Assembly: GCA_009391195.1 (NCBI GenBank)
Contig: VEXB01000005.1
Location: forward strand, 1-64,000
Direction of reading: 5' to 3'
Length of the DNA: 64,000 bases
Source: SAR202 cluster bacterium AC-647-P02_OGT_505m
Lineage (GTDB): Bacteria; Chloroflexota; Dehalococcoidia; Lucifugimonadales; UBA826
Below, in pieces: positions 35,253 to 44,111 of this stretch. The stretch's first letter is position 1. The number at the start of each line of letters is the position of its first letter. Position numbers and translations under genes: made by a program. The notes beneath the pieces are model-generated. The model saw nothing but the letters and a program-made list of their open reading frames with translations. It did no database searches and had not been told where the DNA came from.

Positions 35253-35281
35253 ATGAAAGAATCCTTAAACGTCTATTAAAT
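35253..35281 (-). promoter_or_regulatory. Candidate Pho box upstream of pstS
   Basis: Three 7-base direct repeats on the minus strand with an exact 11-base period: ATTTAAT (35281-35275), GTTTAAG (35270-35264) and CTTTCAT (35259-35253). The last matches the enterobacterial CTGTCAT half-site at 6 of 7; the others are looser and closer to the TTNA-type repeats of Gram-positive PhoP. They lie 62 to 90 bases before the pstS ATG. Confidence 0.4.
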
Positions 35282-35386
35282 TAGATCATTTACCCGTGAA
35301 ATCAAAAAGCATCTCCTTGGAATACTTAATATCATATCCGTTAATAATCACAAGGAATCAACGACGGTAACTGTTGAATGAAGATA

Positions 35387-35419
35387 TGAATGCCTATACC
35401 AATCAAGCACAGGCATTCA
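35387..35419 (-). terminator. Hairpin downstream of the Ldh-family gene
   Basis: A perfect 9-base inverted repeat TGAATGCCT / AGGCATTCA with a 15-base loop lies 24 bases after the Ldh-family stop and before the pst promoter region. There is no T-run on the 3' side, so it is a terminator-like structure rather than a textbook intrinsic terminator. Confidence 0.45.
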
Positions 35420-35442
35420 GAAAAAGACTTTAAATCTATCAG

Positions 35443-36534
35443 TTAAATGATCTTCACCATTGGAATAGACAATTCACTCGTTATATCGGTGAACCATTCC
35501 ACAACTTCAGTGTGAAGGGGAATACCATTGCTTCTTCTTTCCTGTTCCTCCTCGTACTCGGAGAGTCCTGGATACATAACTCTTTCATGACCTGGAGCAG
35601 GAGGAGTGTCTTTCAAGGTCTGCAACATGTTATCCATATTGTCTTTAAACTCGTCCACATCTGTGAATGAAGCAACATCGTAAGCACAGAAATAGTGGTG
35701 CCCAGAGCCTCCGCTTCCAAGTACCATTGGGGAAATCGCCCCGCTAAGTAACGTGGCTAACACCTCAGCCATCATGGAAAACCCATAACCTTTATGAGAA
35801 CCCTGCTCTCTCGTACCTCCAAGGGGCAGTTGATAGAACTCCCCCCTTTCCCTCATAGGAATTTCATCTGAGATGGGGCTTCCATCCAACTCTGATATCC
35901 AATTTGGCAGAAGATCGGCATTAACTCTGGTGGCCAGTGACAATTTATTACCAGCTATTGCGGAAGTGGCCGCATCAAATAAAAAGGGTGGGTTATTCCT
36001 AGCCGGTGCTGCTATAGCAATAGGATTTGTTCCCAACCTTGGCTCTGCACCGAAAGTAGGAAGTACCGACATACCCCCGGCCGTTGCGGTCATTCCGACC
36101 ATATCCTGTTTTGCGGCCATCATCGCATGATGCCCAATAGCTCCCGAATGACCAGCATTTTTCATAGTAACAACCCCAACACCCACCTTGGATGCCTTGT
36201 CGATGGCTATCCTCATTGCCTTCGGGCCTAAGATAACCGCCAGACCCTTATCTGCATCTATAGTTGCCGTGCCAGGAGATTCTCGTTCTATTGTCCAGTT
36301 GGGTCTTGGATTAAGACTTCCCTCGTTATAGCTCGAAACATAACTTCTCAACATATTAGATACACCATGAGTTTCAACGCCTCTCAGGTCTGTTGACACC
36401 AGAACGTGAGCTCCTTCCTCAGCATCACCTTCGACAACACCCATTTTCATGAAAACGTTTTTCACCGTTTCCTCTAGAGACTCATGATCAACTCTCACGA
36501 TTTCTTCTTTTGGAACTTTAAACCTATCTAACAT
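35443..36534 (-). CDS. Malate/L-lactate dehydrogenase family oxidoreductase (Ldh_2)
   Basis: A 363-residue NAD(P)-dependent 2-hydroxyacid/2-ketoacid oxidoreductase of the family that includes ureidoglycolate, sulfolactate and diketogulonate dehydrogenases. Visible are 'STDLRGVETHGV' with the family's Arg and catalytic His region, 'NAGHSGAIGHHAMMAA', 'LGTNPIAIAAPA' and 'SHKGYGFSMMAEVL'. It follows the SelA-like enzyme by 34 bases and is probably co-transcribed with it. The substrate cannot be assigned from sequence. Confidence 0.88.
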   Translation of the reverse strand: MLDRFKVPKEEIVRVDHESLEETVKNVFMKMGVVEGDAEEGAHVLVSTDLRGVETHGVSNMLRSYVSSYNEGSLNPRPNWTIERESPGTATIDADKGLAVILGPKAMRIAIDKASKVGVGVVTMKNAGHSGAIGHHAMMAAKQDMVGMTATAGGMSVLPTFGAEPRLGTNPIAIAAPARNNPPFLFDAATSAIAGNKLSLATRVNADLLPNWISELDGSPISDEIPMRERGEFYQLPLGGTREQGSHKGYGFSMMAEVLATLLSGAISPMVLGSGGSGHHYFCAYDVASFTDVDEFKDNMDNMLQTLKDTPPAPGHERVMYPGLSEYEEEQERRSNGIPLHTEVVEWFTDITSELSIPMVKII

Positions 36535-36568
36535 ATCTAAAATACCTACCCTTTTAATTCTCTTTAAA

Positions 36569-37702
36569 CTAACCGACTAATTTATTATGCAAACGTTCAA
36601 TTACCACCTCTAACTCGGAGTCTGTCAGGTTAAAAGGGTCCACCAAGAGTTCATCAGGACCCCCGATATTACCCAAGTAAATAACTGGGTCACTATTAGC
36701 AAGTTCTTCCCAAATAGTATCTCTTGATACTCCATTCCATTCATCTGTGAAACCAATCTGAGCCATAGGTATAAGGTAATCATATCTGTCATGAACAACT
36801 TTTACCGACAGTCCGGGAATTTCAACCAATGCATCCACCACTTTAGAGCACATACGTTTGTATCTCTCGTTTTCGGCATCTTCATCTTCGTTAACAAATA
36901 TCTCCAGCGCCTTTACAAGCCCTATGATTTCTTCCTTAGAAACTTTTAATCCCCGACCTATAAATTGATGTGGGCTCGCGTTAGCGTAAGCAGCTTCAAT
37001 TAAATCTGCCTTGCCACAAAGTATTCCCGTACCTTGGGGCCCTCTCACACCTTTGCCTCCGCTATAAATAACTAGATCTGCTCCTTGAGCAATATATTGT
37101 TTAAGATTTGACCTAGGTGGAATGTATGAAGCAGCATCAACTATCACAGGAATTCCATTAGCATGGGATATCTCACAAAAACGGGGGAATGGGATAGATC
37201 TCCTAGTTATAAATGGTGAAAAAAGATATGCTGCTGCTGCAGTATTTTCAGTGAACGCTCCCTCAAGTTCCCATTCATTACATCGCCTACCGTCTCCAAT
37301 CTCAACAAACTTTGCTCCCACTGAAAGATAACACTGATCATAAGGAAACCTGTGACTGCGATGAATGATAATTTCATTCTTCATCCCATCGGTGTCGGGA
37401 AGTTTATTCATCTTGATTGGATCTGTACCAGCAATAACCGCCGCGGCCTGTAAAACAAGTCCTCCAGCAGCACCACTGGTCACAAGACCAGCTTCAGCGC
37501 CACTGTATTGTGCCAAAACTTTTCCTGCCGCTGCATTTAGTGCATCGATATTAACCATGGTATTGGATGCCCGGTTCATCGCATCCATAACCTCTGGACG
37601 CAGCCTACTGCCCCCATAGGCAGTTGTTGTCCCGGCCGCAGAAATTACCGGATTTAAACCTAGCTCATTAAGAATATCCTCTGCAGGCGCTGGTAGTTCC
37701 AT
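36569..37702 (-). CDS. SelA-like PLP-dependent enzyme
   Basis: A 377-residue fold type I PLP enzyme of the group containing L-seryl-tRNA(Sec) selenium transferase homologues and D-glucosaminate-6-phosphate ammonia-lyase. It has 'NPVISAAGTTTAYGGSRL', 'GAEAGLVTSGAAGGLVLQAA', the cofactor aspartate in 'IPVIVDAAS' and the Schiff-base Lys in 'IYSGGKGVRGPQGTGILCG'. No selenocysteine machinery is near, so a lyase or transferase on a small amino acid is more likely than a tRNA function. Start ATG 37702 has GGAG six bases upstream; ATG 37714 lacks one. Confidence 0.83.
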   Translation of the reverse strand: MELPAPAEDILNELGLNPVISAAGTTTAYGGSRLRPEVMDAMNRASNTMVNIDALNAAAGKVLAQYSGAEAGLVTSGAAGGLVLQAAAVIAGTDPIKMNKLPDTDGMKNEIIIHRSHRFPYDQCYLSVGAKFVEIGDGRRCNEWELEGAFTENTAAAAYLFSPFITRRSIPFPRFCEISHANGIPVIVDAASYIPPRSNLKQYIAQGADLVIYSGGKGVRGPQGTGILCGKADLIEAAYANASPHQFIGRGLKVSKEEIIGLVKALEIFVNEDEDAENERYKRMCSKVVDALVEIPGLSVKVVHDRYDYLIPMAQIGFTDEWNGVSRDTIWEELANSDPVIYLGNIGGPDELLVDPFNLTDSELEVVIERLHNKLVG

Positions 37703-37782
37703 ATCAAACTCCATTTTAAAAATCAGGCAACCCTAAAAAAACAAGATTGGGCGGATTATACATGTGAGCAATGTCCTGATAT

Positions 37783-38817
37783 TCAGGATATCAACATTGC
37801 ATCACCAAAACTATAAAATCTATATTCACAATCCACAGCCTCCCTATATGCCTTTAGCATAAGATCTCTTCCTGCAAGAGCACTTGTTAACATGAGCAGC
37901 GTAGACTTAGGCAGGTGGAAATTAGTTATTAATCCATCTATAACTTTAAACTCATACCCAGGAGTTATAAAGATGTCTGCCCAGCCGGACCCTTCCCTTA
38001 TTGGATAGCCATTCTGTTTTTCAAAAACATTTTCCAATAGCCGAGCAGCGGTAGTACCAACAGAAATGATTCTTCTTCCTTCCTGTTTCGCCTCATTGAT
38101 GTTAATGGCGGTCTCATTAGACAAGTGCCAATATTCTGAATGCATTTTATGATCAAAGATATTTTCACTTTTCAAAGGACGAAATGAATCCCAACCGACA
38201 TGAAGGGTTACAAACTCTGTCAAAAGACCTTTATCCCGAATATTAGACATCAGCTCTTCTGTGAAATGCAGTCCCGCGGTTGGAGCTGCTACGCTACCTT
38301 CAGATTTTGCATAAATGGTCTGATATCGCTCAGGATCTGACACTTTTTCATGTATGTAAGGTGGCAGGGGTACGTTACCAATATCTTCAATAAGAAATTC
38401 ATTAGTTATTTCTACAATCCTACTTCCTGATTCTTCTACTTCTAATACTTGGCCCATCATTTCACTCTTATTACCATCCCCGTCGTGGATAATGAAGGAA
38501 TCATTTTCTCGCATTCTCCTTCCCGGCCTGACAAGAGCCCTCCAAAAACCTTCTCTTAACCTAGACAAAAGTAACAACTCAATTTTATTTCCAGTATCGT
38601 CCCGAGATCCATAAAGGCGTGCGGGAATAACTCTGCTATCGTTAAAAACTAATAGGTCGCCTTCTCGTAAATAATTGGGAAGATTAAAAAATTGGTCATG
38701 CGATATCGCACCCTGATCCCGTTCAACCAGCATAAGTTTTGAATGATCCCTCGGCTCTATAGGTATCTGAGCGATTAGTTCCTCAGGAAGATAGTAATCA
38801 AAGTCGCTAGTCCTCAA
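37783..38817 (-). CDS. queA: S-adenosylmethionine:tRNA ribosyltransferase-isomerase QueA
   Basis: QueA transfers the ribosyl group of S-adenosylmethionine to preQ1-modified tRNA, giving epoxyqueuosine. The 344-residue protein opens with 'DFDYYLPEELIAQIPIEPRDHSKL' and has 'LLVFNDSRVIPARLYG', 'SVAAPTAGLHFTEELM', 'VTLHVGWDSFRPL' and 'GLITNFHLPKSTLLML', all family signatures. It is transcribed away from the YihY-family gene. Other queuosine genes are not in the window. Confidence 0.97.
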   Translation of the reverse strand: MRTSDFDYYLPEELIAQIPIEPRDHSKLMLVERDQGAISHDQFFNLPNYLREGDLLVFNDSRVIPARLYGSRDDTGNKIELLLLSRLREGFWRALVRPGRRMRENDSFIIHDGDGNKSEMMGQVLEVEESGSRIVEITNEFLIEDIGNVPLPPYIHEKVSDPERYQTIYAKSEGSVAAPTAGLHFTEELMSNIRDKGLLTEFVTLHVGWDSFRPLKSENIFDHKMHSEYWHLSNETAININEAKQEGRRIISVGTTAARLLENVFEKQNGYPIREGSGWADIFITPGYEFKVIDGLITNFHLPKSTLLMLTSALAGRDLMLKAYREAVDCEYRFYSFGDAMLIS

Positions 38818-38952
38818 AATTTAAATCCTCCAATACCCTAATCATCAAATTTTATATGTTCTCATTTTTGCGCGGCACTTTTCGTATAAGAGGCTTGGTA
38901 AACTATAAATAGCTCAAATCTTATTAACAAACAAATGAACAAGGAATAATTT

Positions 38953-39873
38953 TTGGTTCCAATTAGACTAGTCCTTTTTATGAATGAAGCCATTAGGGAG
39001 TTCTTGCACAAGAACTGTCAATACCTAGCTGCCGCCATATCATTCTATGCACTTTTTTCCATGTTCCCGCTTGGTTTAGCAGTTATAACGGCTTTGGGTT
39101 TCCTAATTGGACCTGAATCAAAAGAGTCAGACATATCCCAGCAAATAGCAGGGGTACTACCCATATCAAGTGAATTAATTGGTTCCACTATGGAAGGTAT
39201 AGTGAGTGCACGGACTATCACGGGAATCGCGAGTTTTTTGGGATTAGTTTGGGCGTCCTCGGCGGTGTTTGGTGCTGTTCGTAAAGGTATAAACACTGCT
39301 TGGGGGGTGACAACTCCCCGTCCGTTTTTACGAGAACGCCTAATCGATATAGCACTTGTATTAGGGGCTGGTATGTTGGTGCTGATAGTACTATTTACAG
39401 CTCCAATTATTGAAGTCATCAGAGGAATGATTGAATTCTTCGCCGCCGAAGGAAAATTGCCGGGTGACTTGGTGTGGGAAATAATAGCTCAATTAGTTTC
39501 CCCTGTGCTTATATTCTTGTCCTTTATGACTTTATATAGATGGATACCAAATACGAACATACGCATAATCTATATACTCCCCGGAGCACTTCTCGCCTCC
39601 TTAATATTCATAGCAGCTCAGATGGGATTCATTTGGTATATCGGAAAATTTTCCATGTATAACGTAGTTTATGGTTCCATAGGAGCCTTGATGGCATTAC
39701 TGGCCTGGATTTACATATCGGCAATAATATTACTTTTCGGAGCTCAGCTAACCTCCATGTTCCATGCCTACGGTATAAGATCAGGCAGACCCCAGGGGGC
39801 ATTAGGTTTATGGTCGGGATTTAGGAGGGTTAGAGTTAGGGTAATACCTGCAACCTCTCATAATGAACCGTGA
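38953..39873 (+). CDS. YihY/BrkB-family inner membrane protein
   Basis: A 306-residue polytopic membrane protein with about six spans. The N-terminal 'NCQYLAAAISFYALFSMFPL', 'WASSAVFGAVRKGINTAWGV' and C-terminal 'GSIGALMALLAWIYISAIILLFGAQL' are typical of the YihY/BrkB family, whose biochemical role is not established. The start is TTG 38953 with AAGGA nearby; ATG 38980 is an alternative. The end overlaps the HtrA gene start by 11 bases, so the pair is coupled. An HtrA partner suggests an envelope role, but this is only a hint. Confidence 0.88.
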   Translation: MVPIRLVLFMNEAIREFLHKNCQYLAAAISFYALFSMFPLGLAVITALGFLIGPESKESDISQQIAGVLPISSELIGSTMEGIVSARTITGIASFLGLVWASSAVFGAVRKGINTAWGVTTPRPFLRERLIDIALVLGAGMLVLIVLFTAPIIEVIRGMIEFFAAEGKLPGDLVWEIIAQLVSPVLIFLSFMTLYRWIPNTNIRIIYILPGALLASLIFIAAQMGFIWYIGKFSMYNVVYGSIGALMALLAWIYISAIILLFGAQLTSMFHAYGIRSGRPQGALGLWSGFRRVRVRVIPATSHNEP

Positions 39874-40969
39874 CATGCCGTATAGCAAATTCTCATTAAA
39901 TACTACGATTTGCATCGTAATCATTTTAAGTTTCCTGGGTTGTACAAAAATGGGCCAACCTGAAAACGCTGGTACCCGCGAAATCATCGAAATGGGAACC
40001 ACAAGTACCCAAATCGCGACAGAAGTTCCTCGTCAACTCACTATTCTTCCAACGATAGCGGATGTTGTTAGGGCCGTAGAACCTGCGGTAGTTTCAATAT
40101 CAGTAGACATACTGTCTAGGGGCATATTTTATGACTTCACGGATGAGGGGTCAGGTACGGGAATGATAGTACGATCTGACGGTTACATAGTGACCAATTA
40201 TCATGTTATACAAGGAGCAAGAGACATTGAAGTAGGTCTTTTTAATGGGAATCATTATTCAGCTGAAATAGTCGGACTTGACCTATTGTCTGACTTGGCA
40301 GTGATTAAGATAGGTGCCAACCAACTTCCCACAGTTGCCTTCACGGAAACAGATGATATTCGCACCGGAGACTGGGTGGCAACCATCGGGAACGCTTTAG
40401 GATTAAAAGGTGGGCCAACGGTCACGTTAGGCATAATAAGTGGCTTAGGTAGAACAATAAGAACGGAAAGGGGCGATTTATACGACATGATACAAACGGA
40501 TGCTGCCATAAACAAAGGAAATAGTGGCGGCCCGCTCATTGATATGGATGGAGAGGTTATCGGAATTAACACCGCGGTGTATGGTGGAGCACAAGGGGTT
40601 GGGTTTGCGGTTTCCTCAGGTGTCGCAAAGCCAATTATTAATAGCCTAATCGAAAACGGTAAAGTCATTAGACCTCTTATAGGTTTAAGTGGAATGACCA
40701 ACACCCCTGAACTATCTGACAGATTTGACCTAGGAACTTCTAAAGGAATACTAATTACACAGATAGCTCCTGAGAAACCTGCATACAATGCAGGCCTCAT
40801 TGCGGGAGATGTGATAACAGCTCTTAATGATCAACAGACCGACGATATGGCAGAGTTTCTCACCATACTGTGGAGCTACACGGTGGGAGAAACAGTGAAG
40901 GTAGACTACATTTCAGACCAAAGACCTCAAAGTACCAGTGTTACTTTGATGGAACGACCAAGTCCTTAA
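39863..40969 (+). CDS. HtrA/DegP-type serine protease lipoprotein with PDZ domain
   Basis: A 368-residue trypsin-like protease for envelope protein quality control. It starts with a signal sequence and a lipobox-like 'LSFLGC' (Cys27), so it may be lipid-anchored; most HtrA proteins instead use a membrane helix or are soluble. The catalytic triad is His114 ('TNYHV'), Asp144 ('SDLAVIKI') and Ser221 ('NKGNSGGPL'). One PDZ domain occupies about 270-360. The stop codon shares TTAA with the stop of the opposite menG gene. Confidence 0.93.
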   Translation: MNRDMPYSKFSLNTTICIVIILSFLGCTKMGQPENAGTREIIEMGTTSTQIATEVPRQLTILPTIADVVRAVEPAVVSISVDILSRGIFYDFTDEGSGTGMIVRSDGYIVTNYHVIQGARDIEVGLFNGNHYSAEIVGLDLLSDLAVIKIGANQLPTVAFTETDDIRTGDWVATIGNALGLKGGPTVTLGIISGLGRTIRTERGDLYDMIQTDAAINKGNSGGPLIDMDGEVIGINTAVYGGAQGVGFAVSSGVAKPIINSLIENGKVIRPLIGLSGMTNTPELSDRFDLGTSKGILITQIAPEKPAYNAGLIAGDVITALNDQQTDDMAEFLTILWSYTVGETVKVDYISDQRPQSTSVTLMERPSP

Positions 40970-41685
40970 TTAGGTTTTGTACCAGAAATAATAGCTACTG
41001 TACCCAAAGCAACCTTGTTAACAGAAATTTCCCCAAGTCCTGTCTCTTTCATCACATCAGCCAAATCAGAAGCGGTCATAAAACTCTGTACCGACTCAGG
41101 CAAATAGGTATAGGCCTCTTTGTCTCCAGCAAGTAAGCTGCCTATATAGGGGGTTATCCTGCGGAAATAAAATAAGAATATCTTTGACATTAGGAACCCA
41201 GTCGGCCTGACGATTTCCAGCACAACAACCCTAGATCCCGGCTTTATGACTCTAACCATCTCAGAGATAGCTTTTGGAAGATCAATAAAGTTCCGAGCTC
41301 CAAACCCAACTGTGGCACATATAAAGGAATCATCCTTATAGGGTAGCTTGTGCGCGTCGCCGATATTGGGTATGAATCTCGATCCTAATCCTCTGGCAAC
41401 GGCCTTTCTGACACCGGTATTTAACATTTCGGCCGCAAAGTCGACTCCAACTACGTTTGTAACAAATGACTTATTAAGTAGGTCAAAGGCAAAGTCCCCC
41501 GTTCCAGTAGCTACATCTAGAGCCAAACCCCTTTGCTCTCCCTCCAGCAACTCAACAGACTTAGTCCTCCATGAGTAATGCCTTCCACCTGTCATGACAG
41601 TATTTAAAAAATCGTAGCGCCCGGCTATACGATCAAACATCCTTCCAACGAATTCAGCCCTGTCTTTACCACAAAGTTGAGCCAT
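40966..41685 (-). CDS. menG: Demethylmenaquinone methyltransferase (MenG/UbiE)
   Basis: This class I methyltransferase adds the ring C-methyl group in the last step of menaquinone (or ubiquinone) synthesis. The 239 residues include 'VGRMFDRIAGRYDFLNTVMTGG', the SAM loop 'ALDVATGTGDFAFDLL', 'GVDFAAEMLNTG', 'ATVGFGARNFIDLPKAISEMVRV' and 'YTYLPESVQSF', all MenG/UbiE signatures. Menaquinone would be the electron donor for the alternative complex III encoded earlier in the window. The stop overlaps the htrA stop. Confidence 0.95.
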   Translation of the reverse strand: MAQLCGKDRAEFVGRMFDRIAGRYDFLNTVMTGGRHYSWRTKSVELLEGEQRGLALDVATGTGDFAFDLLNKSFVTNVVGVDFAAEMLNTGVRKAVARGLGSRFIPNIGDAHKLPYKDDSFICATVGFGARNFIDLPKAISEMVRVIKPGSRVVVLEIVRPTGFLMSKIFLFYFRRITPYIGSLLAGDKEAYTYLPESVQSFMTASDLADVMKETGLGEISVNKVALGTVAIISGTKPN

Positions 41686-41696
41686 TTAGGAACCCT

Positions 41697-43250
41697 TCAC
41701 GAATTACGAATCTCGCTCATTACCAAAGGAATTTCTGACAACAGGTCAGAAGCCAAGGTTCCAGAATCGCCTATCTTCTTTCCCATAATCTCACCAGCCA
41801 CTCCATGTATATAAACTCCCGATATCGCTGCATCTTTTGTATCTAACCCCTGAGCAATAAGGCCTGATATCAAGCCAGCCAAAACATCCCCCGTACCAGC
41901 CGATGAAAGGGAAGGAGTAGCGATATCGCTTACCCACGATTCACCATTTGGCAAGGCCACCACAGTATTAGCCCCCTTTAATACGAGAATTTGATCCCAT
42001 TTGACCGAAAATTCTTTAGCAATTTCTAAGCGATTATTTTGAATTTTTTCCACAGATATTCGAGTCATACGAGACATCTCCCCTGGATGAGGAGTTAAGA
42101 CACAATCTTTAGGTAATCTGTCCCACCACCGATAATGCGTGGAAAGCATATTCAAGCCATCAGCATCAATTACCGTGGGAACAGGAATATCAATTGGTGA
42201 GAGTAAAAGGTTGGAAAATAACAAACGAGCCTCATTGGACATGCCCATGCCACAGCCAATTAAAAGAGCAGAGTAACCGGCCAATTGTTGATAAATTTCT
42301 CTAGCAGAGCACCAACCGTCAATTTCTCCCGATTTTTTCAAAGGAAGATTCAGTGACGTAGCCTCAGGAATAATGTTCACAATGGCCGATGTTACGTCAG
42401 GTGATGCCGCCACTGTAGCAAGACCAACTCCACTTTTAAGGGAAGAGGATGCCGCAAGAGCAGCCGCGCCGACGAAGTTTTCAGACCCCCCCACGATCAT
42501 AACCTTTCCAAACGTACCTTTGTTGGAATCCAATCGCCTTATTGGCAACATACTGCCCACGGAATCAGAATCCAGCAAATATGTTTTGATGGCACAATCT
42601 TGACCGGCAGGTATACCCATATCGACGATGGTAAGTTCACCACATGCCACACTTCCAGGATAGTGGATATTCCCAATCTTGGGATATCCAAACGCAACAG
42701 TTCGATCTGCAAAGAGTGTTAATGGATCAACTTGACCCGAATCGGCATCAACTCCCGAAGGAACATCGGCTGCAATGATTTTTCTTTCAGGCGGAGCAAA
42801 GTCTGTAACCAGCTTCAGGTATTCTGCCAGGCTACCCTCTATCCTACGATTAACACCCGTTCCAAGAATTGCATCAATTATCAAATAAGTATTTCGAACA
42901 ACCTCCAACAGATCGGGGGATCTTTCTACCTTAACAACAATAACGCCAGCATTGAGCGCGTTAAGTAACCGAGTATCAGGAACAGGTCGACTACCTAAAA
43001 TAGCCGCGTAAACCTTGGCGCCGGCTTTTACAAGATGAGCTGCGGCAACGAGCCCATCGGAACCATTGTTACCTGGACCTATCAAGGCAAGACATTTAAG
43101 TCCAGTAACCACGCCAACACTTGATATAGCTGCCTTTGCCAACTCATATCCAGCATTGTCCATTAAAGCGTGACTATCAACCCCATTCTCACTGGAAAGA
43201 GTCTCTATCTGTCTCATTTGAGACGCTGTGACTAGTTTGATTTTCGGCAT
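41697..43250 (-). CDS. nnr: Bifunctional NAD(P)H-hydrate epimerase/ADP-dependent dehydratase
   Basis: A 517-residue fusion that repairs damaged NAD(P)H hydrates. The N-terminal part (about 1-215) is the epimerase (YjeF_N) with 'LIGPGNNGSDGLVAAAHL', 'IIDAILGTGVNR' and 'AADVPSGVDADSGQV'. The C-terminal part is the ribokinase-like dehydratase with 'NKGTFGKVMIVGGSENFVGA', 'VLTPHPGEMSRM', 'VLKGANTVVA' and 'SSAGTGDVLAGLISGL', holding the catalytic Asp. Both halves look complete. It lies 11 bases upstream of menG on the same strand. Confidence 0.95.
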   Translation of the reverse strand: MPKIKLVTASQMRQIETLSSENGVDSHALMDNAGYELAKAAISSVGVVTGLKCLALIGPGNNGSDGLVAAAHLVKAGAKVYAAILGSRPVPDTRLLNALNAGVIVVKVERSPDLLEVVRNTYLIIDAILGTGVNRRIEGSLAEYLKLVTDFAPPERKIIAADVPSGVDADSGQVDPLTLFADRTVAFGYPKIGNIHYPGSVACGELTIVDMGIPAGQDCAIKTYLLDSDSVGSMLPIRRLDSNKGTFGKVMIVGGSENFVGAAALAASSSLKSGVGLATVAASPDVTSAIVNIIPEATSLNLPLKKSGEIDGWCSAREIYQQLAGYSALLIGCGMGMSNEARLLFSNLLLSPIDIPVPTVIDADGLNMLSTHYRWWDRLPKDCVLTPHPGEMSRMTRISVEKIQNNRLEIAKEFSVKWDQILVLKGANTVVALPNGESWVSDIATPSLSSAGTGDVLAGLISGLIAQGLDTKDAAISGVYIHGVAGEIMGKKIGDSGTLASDLLSEIPLVMSEIRNS

Positions 43251-43268
43251 GCTTGTCTTATGCCTGAA

Positions 43269-43967
43269 CTAGGCCGGAGTCACACGAATAAGATTAGAAA
43301 TGCCCATGCTGAATACTAATTCTTTATTACCCAATTTTAAGGTTATTACCCCACGAGCATTAGACAAATCAGTAATTTGTATACGTGCACCCGGCAGAAA
43401 ATCATTATCCACAAAATATCCTAGTAACTCCATATCATCTTCTGGAAGCATGTCTACTAGATAATCGTGGCTCACCTTTGCCTTATTTAAAGAAACTGAG
43501 AACCTATTGGGAACATAGTTACTACCAGGTATAGGATGACCAAAAGGGCAGGTCGTCGGATGATCCAAAATATCTACAACACGTGACTCCAGATAAGGGG
43601 AAAAAGCGTGTTCGAGCCTATGGGCCTCTTCATGTGCACGCTTAAGATCAACTTTCAACACATCTACGGCAAGTCTCTCAGCTAATCTATGCCTACGTAA
43701 TATGCTTTCTGCTTCCGTGAGACCAGACTTAGTAAGAGATATTTCTTTCTCAGAACTGGTAGTTACCAGTTTTTCTCGGGTCATTCTTCTGATCATTGCA
43801 GAAACAGACGGCAATGAGGTTCCCAATCCTTCTCCCATGGGCAAACTTTTAAAATGCTCAGACAATTGAACAGCAGTTACTCTAGTGTCCTGTTCCTGGA
43901 GACGAATTATGGAGAGCAAATAGTTCTCCATTGCCATTGATAACCTATTTTCACGAGTTGTGCTCAT
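43269..43967 (-). CDS. DtxR-family metal-dependent transcriptional regulator
   Basis: A 232-residue regulator of the DtxR/IdeR/MntR family. It has an N-terminal winged helix ('MENYLLSIIRLQE', 'SLPSVSAMIRRMTREKLV'), the dimerisation/metal region with 'RHRLAERLAVDVLKVDL' and 'EAHRLEHAFSPYLESRV', 'CPFGHPIPGS' and a C-terminal FeoA/SH3-like domain. His and Glu ligands in the middle region suggest Fe2+ or Mn2+ sensing. The helix-turn-helix carries an extra 'KSLPMGEGLG' insertion. A 15-base palindrome lies 48 bases upstream and may be its operator. Confidence 0.9.
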   Translation of the reverse strand: MSTTRENRLSMAMENYLLSIIRLQEQDTRVTAVQLSEHFKSLPMGEGLGTSLPSVSAMIRRMTREKLVTTSSEKEISLTKSGLTEAESILRRHRLAERLAVDVLKVDLKRAHEEAHRLEHAFSPYLESRVVDILDHPTTCPFGHPIPGSNYVPNRFSVSLNKAKVSHDYLVDMLPEDDMELLGYFVDNDFLPGARIQITDLSNARGVITLKLGNKELVFSMGISNLIRVTPA

Positions 43968-44015
43968 AACTATATTTCCAATGGATCTAGTCTAGAATGC
44001 TCAACCACCCATCTA

Positions 44016-44030
44016 ACATAAACTTTATGT
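44016..44030. promoter_or_regulatory. Palindrome, candidate operator of the DtxR-type regulator
   Basis: ACATAAA-C-TTTATGT is a perfect inverted repeat with 7-base arms. It sits between the DtxR-family gene start (43967) and the rpsI end (44112). It differs from classic DtxR/IdeR boxes, so binding is a guess based on position and symmetry. No T-run follows, so it is unlikely to be the terminator of the ribosomal operon. Confidence 0.35.
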
Positions 44031-44111
44031 GGCCTGGGACCCGAATATCGGTAATAGGATCGAGTAAAGCATTATCACCAAAGTCACCCTTTGCTCCGCA
44101 TTTAGAGCTCC

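Noticed and set aside
44079-44093. CAAAG/CTTTG hairpin after rpsI as operon terminator
   Set aside because: Only five pairs and no T-run on the 3' side.
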